Shown one piece after another: positions 10,704 to 22,739 of a stretch of DNA of 64,000 nt; positions within the stretch are counted from its first letter, which is position 1; the number at the start of each line of letters is the position of its first letter. The stretch comes from Platanthera guangdongensis (Eukaryota; Streptophyta; Magnoliopsida; Asparagales; Orchidaceae), in contig CM077160.1 in NCBI GenBank assembly GCA_039583875.1, positions 111,123,314 through 111,187,313 on the forward strand, read 5' to 3'. Below the pieces are notes generated by a model. That model worked only from the letters and a program-made list of their open reading frames with translations, made no database searches and had not been told where the DNA came from. The translations under genes were made by a program, and so were the position numbers.

Positions 10704-13700
10704 TCAAGTTGGGCATGTGATATCTGTCAAACTCAACTTGTCCATAATGTTCTCAAATGCTCTTGAACCCAACCCCTTAGTAAAAACATCAGTCGGTTGT
10801 TGATCCGGAGGAACAAATGGAGTGCTCACAAATTCCCTTACTAAGTTCTCATTTAAGAAATATCTGTCGATTTCAACATGTTTAGTGTGTTCATGCCGAA
10901 CAGGACTGTGTGCAATACTGATAGCTACCTTGTTTACACAATAATGTCTGATGGGTCCCCTACTTTGAATCCCAAGTCTGTCCATAAGGGACTAAATCCA
11001 CATCCCTTCAAATATCCCAGTAATCGTAGCTGAATTTTGCTTCAATACTAGGCCTGACAACAATATGTTGTTTTTTGCTTCTCTAAGTTACCAGATTACC
11101 TACAAACAAGGAGTAATATCCAAAAGTGGATCTTCGGTCATCAACTGATCCCGCCTAGTCAGTATCTGTGAAAAGTTCAACGGTAAACTCTTTACTTGGG
11201 GTGAGCAAGATACCACGCCCAGGAGAGAATCTGAGATACCGTAAGATCTGGTGGGTAGCATCCAAGTGGCGAGACCAAGGAGAATGCATGAATTGGCTAA
11301 TAACCACAAGTGCATTTTATGTAATTGGGCGTACGGGATAGGTAAATAAGCCTCCCTACAAGCCATTGAAACCCAGTGATGTCTACAACAACATCTCCAT
11401 CTCTCTTCAATTTATGGTTGGTTTTCATTGGGATATCAGTACATCTACACCCAATCATCCCCGTTGTCTTGAGCAAAACAAGAATGTACTTCCTCTGAGA
11501 GATAAAAATCTCATGCTTGGATCTTGTGACTTAAATACCTAAGAAGTATTTGAGATTTCCAAAATTTTTTATCTCGAATTCACTTGCCAATCTTACCTTC
11601 AGATTTTGGATCTCCTTCATGTCATCCCCAGTTATGACAATGTCATCCACATAGACAATAAGAGCAGTGAATTTTCCTTGCTTGTGTTTTATAAACAAGG
11701 TGTAGTCAGCATTGCTCCGAGTGAAACCGAAAGTCATCATGGCTCTATATAATCTTCCAAACCAAGCCCTAGGAGATTGTTTTGGGTTATATAGAGTCTT
11801 CTTCTGCATGCAGCCCTTTCCCTCAGATCCTTCATTGGCAAGACCGAAAGGTGGATACATGTATACTTCTTCCAAATCCCCATGGATGAAAGCATTCTAC
11901 AAGTCTGATTGGTTGAGACTCCACTGGCTGAGACTCCGCCCTTTGAAACAGCACATGAGAGCAGGATTCTAATGGAATTCATCTTTGCTACAAAAGCAAA
12001 AGCTTCTTGATGGTCAATCCCAAGAGTGTATCCTCTAGCCACCAATCTAACATCATAACGTTCAACAAGACCCTGGGAGTTTTGCTTAACTAAGAAGATT
12101 CACTTACACCCAACAACAGTCTTCCCTTGAGAAAGATAAACTAGATCCCACGTGCAATTCTTTTCAAGAACCATCATCCCTTCAAGCATAGCTTCCTTTC
12201 ACTTTTGGTTGCCCGGAATACCTCCATGAGGAAGGGATGGATATGGAAGACAGAGAAGTGACAAATGTCCTATGTGAGGAAGACAAAGAATCATAAGTCA
12301 GATAATAAGATAGGGGATGCTGAGTGGATGCATGGTTTCCTTGGGGACCAGAAGATGTATCGGGTGGTGGCTCCGGTTGGTGTGTGAAGCCTTATTATTT
12401 TTCCCCTGCGACTTTGAGTATAAACTTGCAAAGGAGGAGTGGGTCGAGGAGGTAATGTTCGGGAACAGAACTACAATACCAGTAGGATGAGTAGGAGAGC
12501 TAGCAGGCTGATATGGAGGAAAAATAGGTAGAAGAATAGAGGAAGAGCTCACTTCCATGGCAACAGACTCCCCCGGAAGTGAACTCCCATAATAAAATTC
12601 AGATTCATGAAAGGTGACATCCATAGAGACAAATGAAATTTGGGTCACACAATGAAAGCACTTATACCCTTTTGGGGTGACAAAGTATTTGATAGACACA
12701 CTGCAGTGCACGGGGGGTCAAGTTTGGAGGTGTTGCATGTGGACAAAATACACACACCTAAAAAACGTGGAGGAATTTGAGTAGAAGTTACATTGAGAGT
12801 GTCTAGGGAGCTTTTATATTGAAGGATACGAGTAGGTATGTGATTAATTAGATACACAGCCGTAAGAACATCCCCCCAATAATATTTAGGAAGGTGCGTC
12901 GTAAGTAAGAGATGTCGCGCAACCTCAAAAATGTCTTGATTCTTACGCTCAGCTGCCCCCATTCTGAGCAGGGGTGTAAGCACATGAAGTTTGGTGGATG
13001 ATACCCAAGTGAGTTAAATAGCGTTCAAAGTGAGAGTCGATGTAAGAGTTAACACTAGTGGGAAAACATGAGTAAGAGAAACCTGTTTGAGCTTGCTAAT
13101 TTCACACACATCACAAATAAAAGTGTTAACCAAAGAGTTTGACATAGCAGGTAACAAAAGTTTCATAGTATTAATAGAAAGATGTCCTGCATGACCATGC
13201 GAGGAATCCAAATCATAAGACGAGGCCACATGAAAAGCATGCGGAGGAGTTGAACTGAAGGGATCAAACATATAAAGGTTGACACACAGTCTACCAGCGC
13301 AATCACCGTCCCCATCTTAAGGTCCTGAAAGATGCAAGAAGTGGAGAAAAAAGCTAACTGAGTAATTCATGGAGTTAGTCAAGTGACTAATTGAAAGAAG
13401 CTTTTGAGTAACTATGGAACATGAAGAACTGAAGAGAGAATGTGGAAAAAGCGGGGAATGGATCCTTTTCTAGCAATAGAGGAAGAGGAGTCATCAGCAA
13501 AGCTCACTTTGTCTCTACCAGACAGGAAAGTAGAACATGAAACCTAAAGCAGAGCCAGTCATATGATCAGTAATTCCGAAATCGATGATCCATGGGTTGA
13601 GGAGCGAGTGGTAGTTGAATGAGCACCTGGGTACCCCTGGTGGTCATAAGAGGATGATGGAGAAGTTGAGGGCTCAAAAGATTGACCATTCATCAGACAA

Positions 13701-14719
13701 CAAAAAGTATGAATCTCCTTGGAAGAAAGAGAAGAATTAGCGCCATGAGTAGCAGGGAAACCATTGAAAGCAATATCTTCTAAGGTATCGAGGAATGTGC
13801 CAATCTGGATGGAGGTGTACGGCCTTGAGAACGACCATAACCACGTCCACCGCGAGCGGCAGGGCCTCCTCTTGGAGAGGGGAAGCCGTGAAACCTGAAG
13901 CAAGTGTCTCAAGTATGGTGGGCCTTGCCACAGTAATCGCACATCAAATGGTCCTTCTCTGCATACTTAGGTCTAATGTCACGAGAAGGACGCCCACTGG
14001 AGCTGAACTGAGTAGCAAGAGCAGAGCCCTCTGAGCTGGAGTCAGGAAGTAACGACTGTCGGCGATCAAATTCTTACTGAGCAAGGCTATAGATTTCAGC
14101 AAGAAAGGGAAGAGGAGAACGACCAAGAATCTGAACACTAATAGGATCAAAATCAAAGTGCGGACCGTGAAGAAATTCAAAGATCTGATTGTGTTTCTTG
14201 CATTCCCGAATAAGCACATCATATTCCGGAGAGACAAAAGTGAGTGTATCAAAGTGATTGTACTCTTAATACAGCTGAGTAAACTTCAGGTAGCAGGTGG
14301 AGGCGTAATGATCACCCTGCCTTAAAAGGAATATGCGCCGTCGTAGTTGGAAAATTATAGTGGCATTCCCATGACACGAATAAGTAAGCTCAACAAGTTT
14401 CCAAATATTTATCACGGTGTCCAAGAACAGGTAATTACGAGCAATAGACTAAAGCATGGAGTTGAGCAACCACAACATCACCAAAGAGTTTTCAGACTCC
14501 AATGAGGCCAATCCGTAGAAGTCTGTGCAGGGGAAATAGTTGTGTCGCTAACATAACCAAGCAAACAGTGTCTTTTGAGGGCAAGAGTGATGGAACATGC
14601 CCACGGGAGGTAGTTTGTGCCATAAAGTTGCATGGTGGTAATTTGAGGAATCCCATGATCAAGGTGGAAGCAACATGAACTCAGGAGGACGTATTAGGAG
14701 AATCAACGCTCCCTTTCAT
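10704..14719 (-). pseudogene. C4 gag-pol remnant with integrase-core deletion
   Basis: Gag probably starts at the ATG at 14719. A zinc knuckle (CDYCGKAHHT, final Cys frame disturbed) lies near 13950-13915, and the pre-integrase block (HGHAGHLSINTMKLL, with CDVC) near 13200-13085. Immediately after it the sequence jumps to LGIIHQTSCAYTPAQNG at about 13000-12955. The interval that should hold the first two integrase aspartates (HSDIWGP and RTDN in the intact C9) is absent. RT retains YVDDIVITGDD at about 11665-11635, and RNase H ends near 10704 (HTKHVEIDRYFLNE, TDVFTKGL). It is inactive. Confidence 0.85.
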
Positions 14720-15115
14720 AGCAATCCACGATATGACAGAAAAAAAGAGAAGGGACACAGCCCTAGGGTTTTCTCACAGAAAAAGAAGAAATCGAAGAAG
14801 GTTCCGGCAACAGAACCAAGCAAAAGAAGCTAATCACGTAGAGGAAGGTGGGGGAAGAACAATGCTCAACAAGAGAAGGGACGGATGTCGGAGATGGAAG
14901 GATCAGGGCCTCATGAACTCGGCTTCTGAAAGTAGCGACTAGATTGGGAGAAGATTCGCCTTGGGTGGGAGAAAAAAACATGGAAGCAGAGAGAGATGGA
15001 GACGGGGAACGAGCAGGATAGAGCAAACGGGAGAGAGCGAACAGCGAGCTGGAGTGAGCGGGCACGTAAGTCGCGAGCAAGCGGGAGAGGGCGAACGGGA
15101 GGGGAATTAGGTCGC

Positions 15116-15126
15116 CTCTAATACCA
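15116..15126 (-). other. C4 primer-binding site
   Basis: TGGTATTAGAG on the minus strand, adjoining the LTR. It is one base from the TGGTATCAGAG tRNA-Met site. Confidence 0.75.
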
Positions 15127-15248
15127 TGTTGGAAATCTGAATACTACAAAATTAAATTCATTATGAGAACACTCCCTCGTATATAGGATTGGGAAAATAC
15201 AAAAGATATACATTACAATGGAAAACAAATAAATCATAAACTCCAACA
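15127..15248 (-). repeat. C4 5' LTR
   Basis: 122-bp LTR. In plus orientation it runs TGTTGGAAATCTG...ACTCCAACA, and it is matched by the copy at 10572-10696. Confidence 0.85.
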
Positions 15249-15253
15249 ATAAA

Positions 15254-15765
15254 TGGAAAAAACATATGTAAATTCAGTTGATACGAGCACAAAAAGTTTC
15301 AGCTTAAGCCATAATCACAATTATTATTTTACGTTAGTCATTTTGAAGAAAAATTAGAAAGGATAGATTTATATGAGATTTTAAGATGGATGTGTACAAA
15401 AATTAGCTTTGATACTAGTAACTAATTATAGTAGACGAAGTAGCATCTATCAAAGAGAAGGTAATCAAAAAGTTTATTAATTAGTATAAAGATAAAAGAA
15501 GAGCACAAAGGGGGTAAATGAAAGGGAAAATGGATAGAACACGTGAAAATGATTTTCAAAAAAAATATTTACCACTAGCTGATAACTCAATAAGAATCAA
15601 AGAAGAATGATGATTCATAAAACTAGCCCCAAATAAATGGGTAAGGTTAATGCATATTGATTACAAGTTGCCAAGCAGTGCAAGTATAACACCCGAAAAG
15701 CCAAGCATGGCATTTGGAACAAATTTATCACAATAATTATGCATGGTGAGACCATAAAATTATAC
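15254..15765 (-). other. AUG3 intron sequence
   Basis: AT-rich, no coding signal. It begins downstream of the exon donor GTATAATTT at 15765. The next AUG3 exon (expected to encode a DLEKSHHQRV-like coiled coil) was not found here nor in 1-10571, so this intron probably continues beyond the left edge. Confidence 0.55.
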
Positions 15766-15850
15766 CTCGTTTCAAACAGTTAGTTATATCATCAAGGCTG
15801 ACCCATGAGCAATTAGACTTTCCTTCCTCAGCAACAAGGCGAAAAGGCCC
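15766..15850 (-). CDS. AUG3: AUG3 exon ([10 protein letters not shown]... block)
   Basis: The minus-strand exon is bounded by an acceptor TTGATTAG and a donor GTATAATTT. It encodes 28 codons plus one base: [20 protein letters not shown] followed by DITNCLKR. This matches the conserved segment after ELNQWFSKQ in plant AUGMIN subunit 3. It starts in phase 0, in agreement with the exon at 47194-47297, which ends on a codon boundary. It lies 31.3 kb downstream of that exon. Only the family match and splice-phase logic support it; expression is not visible from sequence. Confidence 0.85.
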
Positions 15851-16861
15851 CTAATCAAAACGAAAAGAATTATGCCATTAGAGATCAGAAAACAAGCAAG
15901 CAGCATTACATTCATCATTCAAACCTCCAAAGTTTTTTTATATTATACAGACAAAATTGGCAGTAGAAAAAAATCACAAGAGATATAAAGATAATAGTTC
16001 AACTATGAACTGAAGTAACCCATTAAGCTGGGTGCATCTTCCCTCATTCTGCAACAGAATGCTGGAAGTAAATGTTTTATGTAAATAAGCTGGATTACCA
16101 TCTAGAACCAATGTTTTTCAATAACTTCAGGTAATTTCCAACGCCCATAAGTCCTACTAGGTTAAGCACCTTACATATTTCATATAAATTTCTCAAATGT
16201 TCATCTTTAATTCCGTCAAAGAACTGGGAGTTAGTGGTTTGGCACGGTGTACAATTTATTGAAGGAGTGTTATTAGGCGAGTTTAGCACAATGTTTACTG
16301 AGCTCGAATTTGGGTTCATGTCCGAAACCTGCAGGAAAAAATAATCCCTAAAAATTTAGTTTAAATTGTATTCATGATAGGATTAGAATCTTTTAAGGGA
16401 TGCATTTTTCATTCTACATTGAAATTGAAAAGCTATCCTATAATATTTCCCCATTTTCTCTTTCTAATCTCTGGTTCCCCTCTCCAATGATTCTCCACTT
16501 ATATTTCTCAATTGTCAGCATTATTTAGGTATCCAGGAGTGCAACAAGCCACTACTGCCAATCTAAAATTTAGAAGATAACGTATCTTATTTTATGCTTT
16601 TAGAATTAATTATACTTGGCTTGAAATTAGTAACATGTTTTTGCAATTAGTATGTTACTTTGAAAATTTTGCAATTTTTTTATTTAAGTTGTAAAAAAGA
16701 AATCATTGGACCCAAAGAGATTTTAGCATCATCTCTGTCAGGCATGAGTAACTACACAAAAGCAACAGATGATTCAAGGCTCCACAGTATCCCAAACTAT
16801 TATCCGTGCATCACATAATCCCCCCCCCCCCATGTGTTCATCAAGCTACAACATTTGTTTT
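15851..16861 (-). other. AUG3 giant-intron 3' end; exon-like ORF inside
   Basis: Mostly AT-rich intron. A minus-strand open segment at 16095-16330 is preceded by CTGCAG and followed by GGTAATCC, so it resembles an exon. Its translation (MNPNSSSVNIVLN...) is not recognised and is not part of AUG3 as I know it. A C homopolymer occurs at about 16821-16831. Confidence 0.5.
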
Positions 16862-17042
16862 TGTTAGAAAAGCCCATGTAAAAGCTCATTATTGGGCATT
16901 GTTTTATTCTTTTCCCTCTTTTCTTATTAGTCTCACATCTTGTATAGGGTTTCCTCTCTCCTCTTCTCTCCTATATATTTGTATTCTCTCCTTGTATTTA
17001 CAGATATAAGAAATACATACAAGTTTTTGAGCTCTTCCTACA
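16862..17042 (+). repeat. C5 5' LTR
   Basis: TGTTAGAAAAGCCC...CTTCCTACA, 181 bp, followed by the primer site TTGTATCAGAG at 17043-17053 (one change from TGGTATCAGAG). Confidence 0.9.
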
Positions 17043-17053
17043 TTGTATCAGAG
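17043..17053 (+). other. C5 primer-binding site (mutated)
   Basis: TTGTATCAGAG immediately after the LTR; tRNA-Met type with G to T at position 2. Confidence 0.8.
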
Positions 17054-17859
17054 GGACTCATTGCCTCCTGCGGACTCCAACTTCTATCCGCCTAGCTACC
17101 TGCGGACTCCAACTTCTACCCGCCTAGCTACCAGCGGACTCTATCCTCTATCGGTCTTTCTAGGCTCTCCTACGGCCTGCAATCTCTTGCGGCCTGCTTA
17201 GTCTATGCGCTCTTCTCTGATTAGCTACTTGCGGCCTCTCTTTCCGCTTCTCCTTAGCCGCTTAGCTATTTGCGGCCGGCAGTCTTTTGCGTCCTGCAGT
17301 CTTCTGCGGCCTCTATTCCTGCATCCGCTTCCTATTCATCTACGTGCTTCCACCCTCCTCCTCGGGCTTCTTATAGCCTCCTCTCTCTGTCCTGTGGGGT
17401 CCACTTCTCCCTGATGTTCTACTTCAGGCCGCTGCCTGTTCCTCCAGTCCACTGCGGCCTGCCCTTCCCCTGCTCTGCTTCTCTCCTACCTTGCGAGCCT
17501 CTACCCGTCCAGACCAAGTTCTATTCTCGCTCGCGGTCTCTTGGTTTATCCCGCCGCGGACTGTTCCTAACCGCTGCGGGCTCTCTTCTCGCGGGCTGCA
17601 CTTTCCTTTCTTGCGGACTGCTCCAGTCCGCCGCGGCCTGCTCTAGTCTCTCTTGCGGACTCTCCAATCGCTCATTGCTTCTCCGCGGCCTGCCCTTTCT
17701 CATCGTTGCGGATTGCTCCAGTTCGCTGCGGCCTGCTCCTCGTTTTTTTTACACTAGTTGTTGCAGCCTTCCCTTCGGGGTTCTTGCTCGCCCTCTTCCC
17801 AGCGGGCTCCTGCTTCTGTTCGCTGCTGCTGGCCGCCTGTTCTGCTTCCTCTCCCCGCA

Positions 17860-20800
17860 ATGGCTTCCAGCGAATCAATTGCGGCTAGCACCTCTACAGA
17901 CTGCCCGGCACCTGTTCCTGAACTCCGTGATGAGCTGCGGATTACAACAATTTCCCTCTCCGGGAAGAAGAATTTTATCCCTTGGGTTCATTCTGTTCGT
18001 CGGGTTCTTCAGACCAAGGGTCTTTTGTCTCACCTCACTCAGGCTCCTCCTTCTCCGTCTACCGACGACTGGCTCCGCAATGATGGACGTGTTCAGACAT
18101 GGCTACTCAATTCCCTCGATGGTGAACCTTATCAGATGGCCATGGATCACGATACGGCAAAAGCTACGTGGGATGAATTGCATTCCCTATACTCGGGTAA
18201 AGACAGTCTTCAGCATCTCTATGACATCCTCACCGATCTTCGGGGGGGGGCTTCGGACATGACCTCTTTTGTCGCTCGTGCAAAGACTCTCGCTGGGGCC
18301 TGGATACAACATCAACCATCTACCAATGACCATGCTACTCAGCGTGGTCAGAAGGAGGCCGTCTGCATTTCCATCATGATGGCTCGTCTTCCGCCTCACC
18401 TTCAGAATATTCGCACCCAGATTCTGGCTTCCTCAACTGTACCCTCCTTATCTGTTGTATGTTTCATGCTCCTACGTGTTTCACCTCCTCCGGACACTAC
18501 TGCGCCTCCGCCCTCAGTCCTTCTACAGCAGACCAGTCCTCCCTTACTGCCCCCACCTACCTTCGTTCGTGGTGGACGTTCGGGATCTCGGGGCCGCGGG
18601 CGTGGTGGTTGGGGTCGGCCGACTTGTTCCTACTGCGGAAAGGACGGCCACTATGCGGCGACCTGCTACAAGAAGATTGGTTATCCTCCTCGTCGACAGC
18701 CTCGATTGCTGCGGACACATCCTCTGCCGCTCCTTCTGACCTTGAGGTTGTTCGTCTCCAGCTCCAACAACTCCAAGAGATGCTCAACCCGCCCTCTGCC
18801 TCCATCACCACCGCCTCCAACGCAAGTACTGCTTGTTTATCCACCAGTTCGCGATGGATCATGGACTCGGGTGTCACTCATCATATTACCTCGCAACGGC
18901 CACCCAAGTACACGGATTCTCCTCATCCGAAGTGTATCACCGTGCAAATGGGGAGACGGTTCCAGTCTCCGGCTCGACTGACCTTTTACTCAACCCATCG
19001 ATCCCCCTTCGCTCGGCTCTTCATGTTTCGAGCTCCCCGTTCAATTTACTTTTTGTTGATCGTCTTACTAATGATCTATATTGCACTGTCCTATTCACCC
19101 TCTCTTCATTTCTCATACAGGATCAGCGGACGCGGACTACCATTGGTAAAGGCACACTGCAGAGCGGGCTCTACCTTCTCGATGACTATCCCACTGTCCT
19201 CTCTTTTGTCTCCTCCAGTGAGTGGCATCGACGTCTTGGCCACGCTCCTCTCTCGGTGCTCCAGCGGGCTCTTCTTGATGTATCCTTTCATCCTTTTTAG
19301 TGCGAGTCTTGTATCTTCGACAAGCAGCCGCGTTCTTCTTTTCCTGCACATTGTACCCGGAGCACTGCTCCCATTGATTTAGTGCATTCAGACATTTGGG
19401 GGCCTTATAAAGTTACTAGTATTTCCGGTTATCGCTATTGTATCACGTTTATTGATGACTACTCTCGCACAACGTGGCTTTACTTACTATGTGATCGTAC
19501 AGAGCTTCCCCGTGTTTTCGGGCTTTTGTCCTTGAAACCCGTACGCAATTTCACACCACCCTCAAAACATTATGCACCGATAATGCTCGTGAATACACTA
19601 GCCACGACTTTGCGGCCTTGTGCTCTGAATTCGGGATTCTTCATCAAACATCTTGTGCTTACACACCCCAGCAAAACGGCGTTGCCGAACGGAAGAACTG
19701 GCACTTGCTTGATGTTGTCCGCTCTTTCATGCTTCAAATGAATGTTCTCAAAAGTTACTAGAACTTTGCGGTCTCTACTGCGTGTTTCCTGATCAACCGT
19801 CTCCCTTCCTCCGTCCTCCAATATGCTACTCTGTTTAGCCTACTATTTTCCTCTACTCCGGTTTTCCCTCTCCTGTCTCGGGTTTTTGGCTCCACGTGCT
19901 ACGTCCATCGTCTGGGTCCGTCCTTGGACAAGTTGGAACCCCGGGCGGCTAAATATGTCTTCGTCGGTTATTCGCGTACGCAGAAATGCTATGTATGGTA
20001 CTCTCCCGCTACTCGCAAGGTCTCCGTTTCTGCCGATGTTACCTTCCGGGAAGATCAACCGCTCTTTTCTGCTCCTTTACACACTCCTTTCCCGCCGCAA
20101 CCTCTACCACCACTTATCCTGAGACCAGTTATCCTCGTTACTACACCTCTGCCACTGGTACCACCTGCTCCGACTCCTGCCCCCTCCAGGCCACCTGTTA
20201 TCCGTGTCTATTCTCGCCGCACGTCCGACTCTGTTTCCCCTCTGCAGTCGACCTCGACCTCGGCTACTCTGCGCCCTGCTGATCAGGTACATGCCTCCAC
20301 TACTCATCCTCTGGCAAACTGTGTCTCCTTGCATCGCCTCGCCCCTCACCTCCACACATTAGCTACTTTTCTTTCCTCGATTTCGGTTCCTAACTCTGTG
20401 CAGGAGGCGCTACAACATCCTGATTGGCGGGTTGCTATGGAAGACGAAATGGCTGCTCTCTATGCCAACCAGACATGGACTCTTATACCCCTTCCTCCGG
20501 GTCAGACACCGGTTGGGTGTAAATGGGTCTATGTTATCAAACATGTTGCTGACGGAACGATTGACCGCCTAAATGCTCGTCAGGTGGCTCGTGGCTTCAA
20601 CCAACAATAGGGGCTCGACTATGAAGAAACCTTTTCTACGGTTGCTAAACTCAACACTGTTCGAGTCCTCATCTCCGTGGCTGTCCATCGCTGGTGGCCC
20701 TTACTCCAACTCGATATTAAGAATACCTTTCTGAAAGGCGATCTCCAAGTAACGGTGTATATGCAGCAACCTCAAGGGTTTGAGACCACGGGGGAGTCTC

Positions 20801-21959
20801 AGGTCTGTCGTCTTACGAAGGCTCTGTATGGTCTCAAACAATCCTCACGGGTGTGGTTTGACAAATTCAGTAAGGCCCTTTGGGAGGTTGGGTTTACTCG
20901 CAGTTCGGCAGACATCTCGCTATTCACACGACATCGAACAACGGGAACGGTTCTCCTGCTGGTTTATGTTGACGATATCATAATTACAGGAGACGACTTA
21001 AAAGGAATACAGGAGGTCAAACTACACCTGGGCACAGTCTTTCAAACAAAATATCTGGGGCCCCTTCGGTAATTTTTGGGTCTTGAGGTTGCCATACGGC
21101 CAGACGGTCTCGTCCTCTCTCAGCGAAAGTACTGTCTCGACCTCCTTCAGGATGCTGGTTATTCAGGTTGTAAGCCGATTGACACCCCAATGGATGCAAA
21201 TCACAAGTTGTGCGCTCAGGCATCTGACTCAGATCTCGTACTCCAGAATCCAGAATATTATCGTCGTCTCGTTGGAAAATTGATCTACCTCACGGTAACC
21301 AGGCCAGATATTTCCTTCGTTGTTGGTATTGTCAGTCGGTACATGCATACCCCTCGAAGATCTCATTTTTAGGCTGTTGAACGCATTCCCAGATACCTCA
21401 AAACGGCTCCTGGTCAAGGTCTGGTTTACAAACCTCATCTTCAGCTCCAACTTTGGTGGCTTATTCTGATGCCGATTATGTTGGTTCCCTTGATGATCGA
21501 CGGTCAACAAGTGGCTTTTGCACATATCTTGGAGGACATTTGATTACCTGGAGAAGCAAGAAACAAGCGGTCGTTGCTCGATCATCAACTGAGGCCGAAT
21601 ACCGGGCAATGGCGTCGGTGGTTTATGAACTAACTTGGCTTGAAGGGCTTCTTACGGATCTGGGTGTAAAGCTCCCTTCCCCAGCTCTCCTCCTCTGTGA
21701 CAGCCAGGCTGCAATACATATAGCCAAGAACCCAGTATTCCACGAGAGAACAAAACATATTGAAGTCGATTGTCACTTCATCCGAGAATAGGTTCAAATG
21801 AAGAAACTCAACCTGAAGCATGTTTCAGGGACAGAACAAGTTGTGGATGTCCTCACAAAGGCTCTTTCTAGTACCCTCTTCTATCAGTGCTTGCTCAAGC
21901 TTAGCGCATACGATTTGTACGCTCCAGCTTGCAGGGGAGTGTTAGAAAAGCCCAAGTAA
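17860..21959 (+). pseudogene. C5 gag-pol remnant
   Basis: Gag starts at the ATG at 17860 (MASSES) and stays open through the zinc knuckle (CSYCGKDGHYAATC, about 18629-18670), ending with frame loss after it. The protease reads WIMDSGVTHHIT (about 18857). Pre-integrase and integrase (HSDIWGPYK near 19385, FIDDYSR near 19450) are split by stops and shifts. RT spans about 20437-21100 with intact YVDD near 20968. A stop follows GPLR at about 21070. RNase H (YSDADYVGSLDDRRSTSGFC near 21462, CDSQAAI near 21700) reaches the 3' LTR. A G-run at about 18241-18250 in gag is a further slippage-prone site. Confidence 0.88.
21931..21939 (+). other. C5 polypurine tract
   Basis: GCAGGGGAG immediately upstream of the 3' LTR. 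Confidence 0.75.
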
Positions 21960-22121
21960 AGGGCCCATTATTGGGCCTTGTTTTATTATTTTCCCTCTTC
22001 TCTTATTAGTCTCACATCTTGTATAGGGTTTCCTCTCTCCTCTTCTCTCCTATATATTTATATTCTCTCCTTACATTTACAGATATAAGAAATACATACA
22101 AGTTTTTGAGCACTTTCTACA
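21940..22121 (+). repeat. C5 3' LTR
   Basis: TGTTAGAAAAGCCCAAG...CACTTTCTACA, 182 bp, followed by the TSD copy GTTTT. Confidence 0.9.
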
Positions 22122-22739
22122 GTTTTCAAAACCTTTGGTCCCATCTCCACGCCTGCAACCCTAATTTTCATGAAGACTTCTTGTGCACAACAATCTCATC
22201 AGTCTCAACAGGGTGAACGATCCTTCGTTCCATCTTCCAGTTTCCCCAGATTCGCTGCCACCGGAACTACCATCCCTGGAGAATTATCGCTCCATTCTGC
22301 AGTCCATTTGTTAGCGCCATAACATAATGCATTGATTCATCAAAAAGCTGCAACCACTTCCTCTCTTTTGGTCAGGTTTGTATGCACGATTGCAGTCAAC
22401 CCGCCCATGGAGTAGTGTCTTTCTCACAAGTAACTACGGACAGGGCGATGATTTTCTCAAGCACAAATGTCTCGCATAAATAGTTCCTAAATTGGGCACT
22501 ATCGTCGATCCAACTCTCAGTGAACATGTTTCGCACTGGTTTTGAGGACTAGGATAAAATTTGGAACCTATAGTGGTTCTTATGTGTGGAAGGAAATAAA
22601 TTAAATAGGGAAAATATCCCTCCGCATAAATTAATAAATATATATATAAGGTAATACAACGGTCCAAAAGTAATGTGGGATAAAAAAAATTGCAAGATAC
22701 ACATGAATACAACAAACTATAGTACTTCATCTCCAGCTA
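22122..22739. other. Unannotated segment, possibly the decayed 3' LTR of C6
   Basis: No coding signal is recognised. The part 22545-22739 lies just beyond the C6 RNase H end and is AT-rich, so it may include the decayed C6 3' LTR, but no partner copy exists to delimit it. Confidence 0.35.

Larger units (their letters stand above)
10572..15248 (-). mobile_element. C4: old full-length-like Ty1/copia with short LTRs
   Basis: Minus-strand element with a 5' LTR at 15127-15248 and a 3' LTR at 10572-10696. Flanks are ATAAG (10567-10571) and ATAAA (15249-15253), a 4/5 TSD match. Primer site, leader, gag, zinc knuckle, pre-integrase, part of integrase, RT and RNase H appear in order. Its LTRs and protein differ from the C1/C5/C7-C11 group, so it is another lineage. 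Decay is extensive, and the integrase core is partly deleted. Confidence 0.85.
16862..22121 (+). mobile_element. C5: complete but decayed Ty1/copia
   Basis: 5260 bp, flanked by a perfect 5-bp TSD GTTTT (16857-16861 and 22122-22126). LTRs of 181 and 182 bp, primer site, GC-rich leader (about 17054-17859), gag-pol remnant and polypurine tract are all present. The two LTRs differ at roughly a dozen positions by eye (about 6-7%), so it is clearly older than C7 and C9. It is antisense to AUG3. Confidence 0.92.

Noticed and set aside
17270..17860. Long open frame upstream of the C5 gag start
   Set aside because: It covers the GC-rich leader in a frame different from gag and is Leu/Ser/Arg-rich low complexity.
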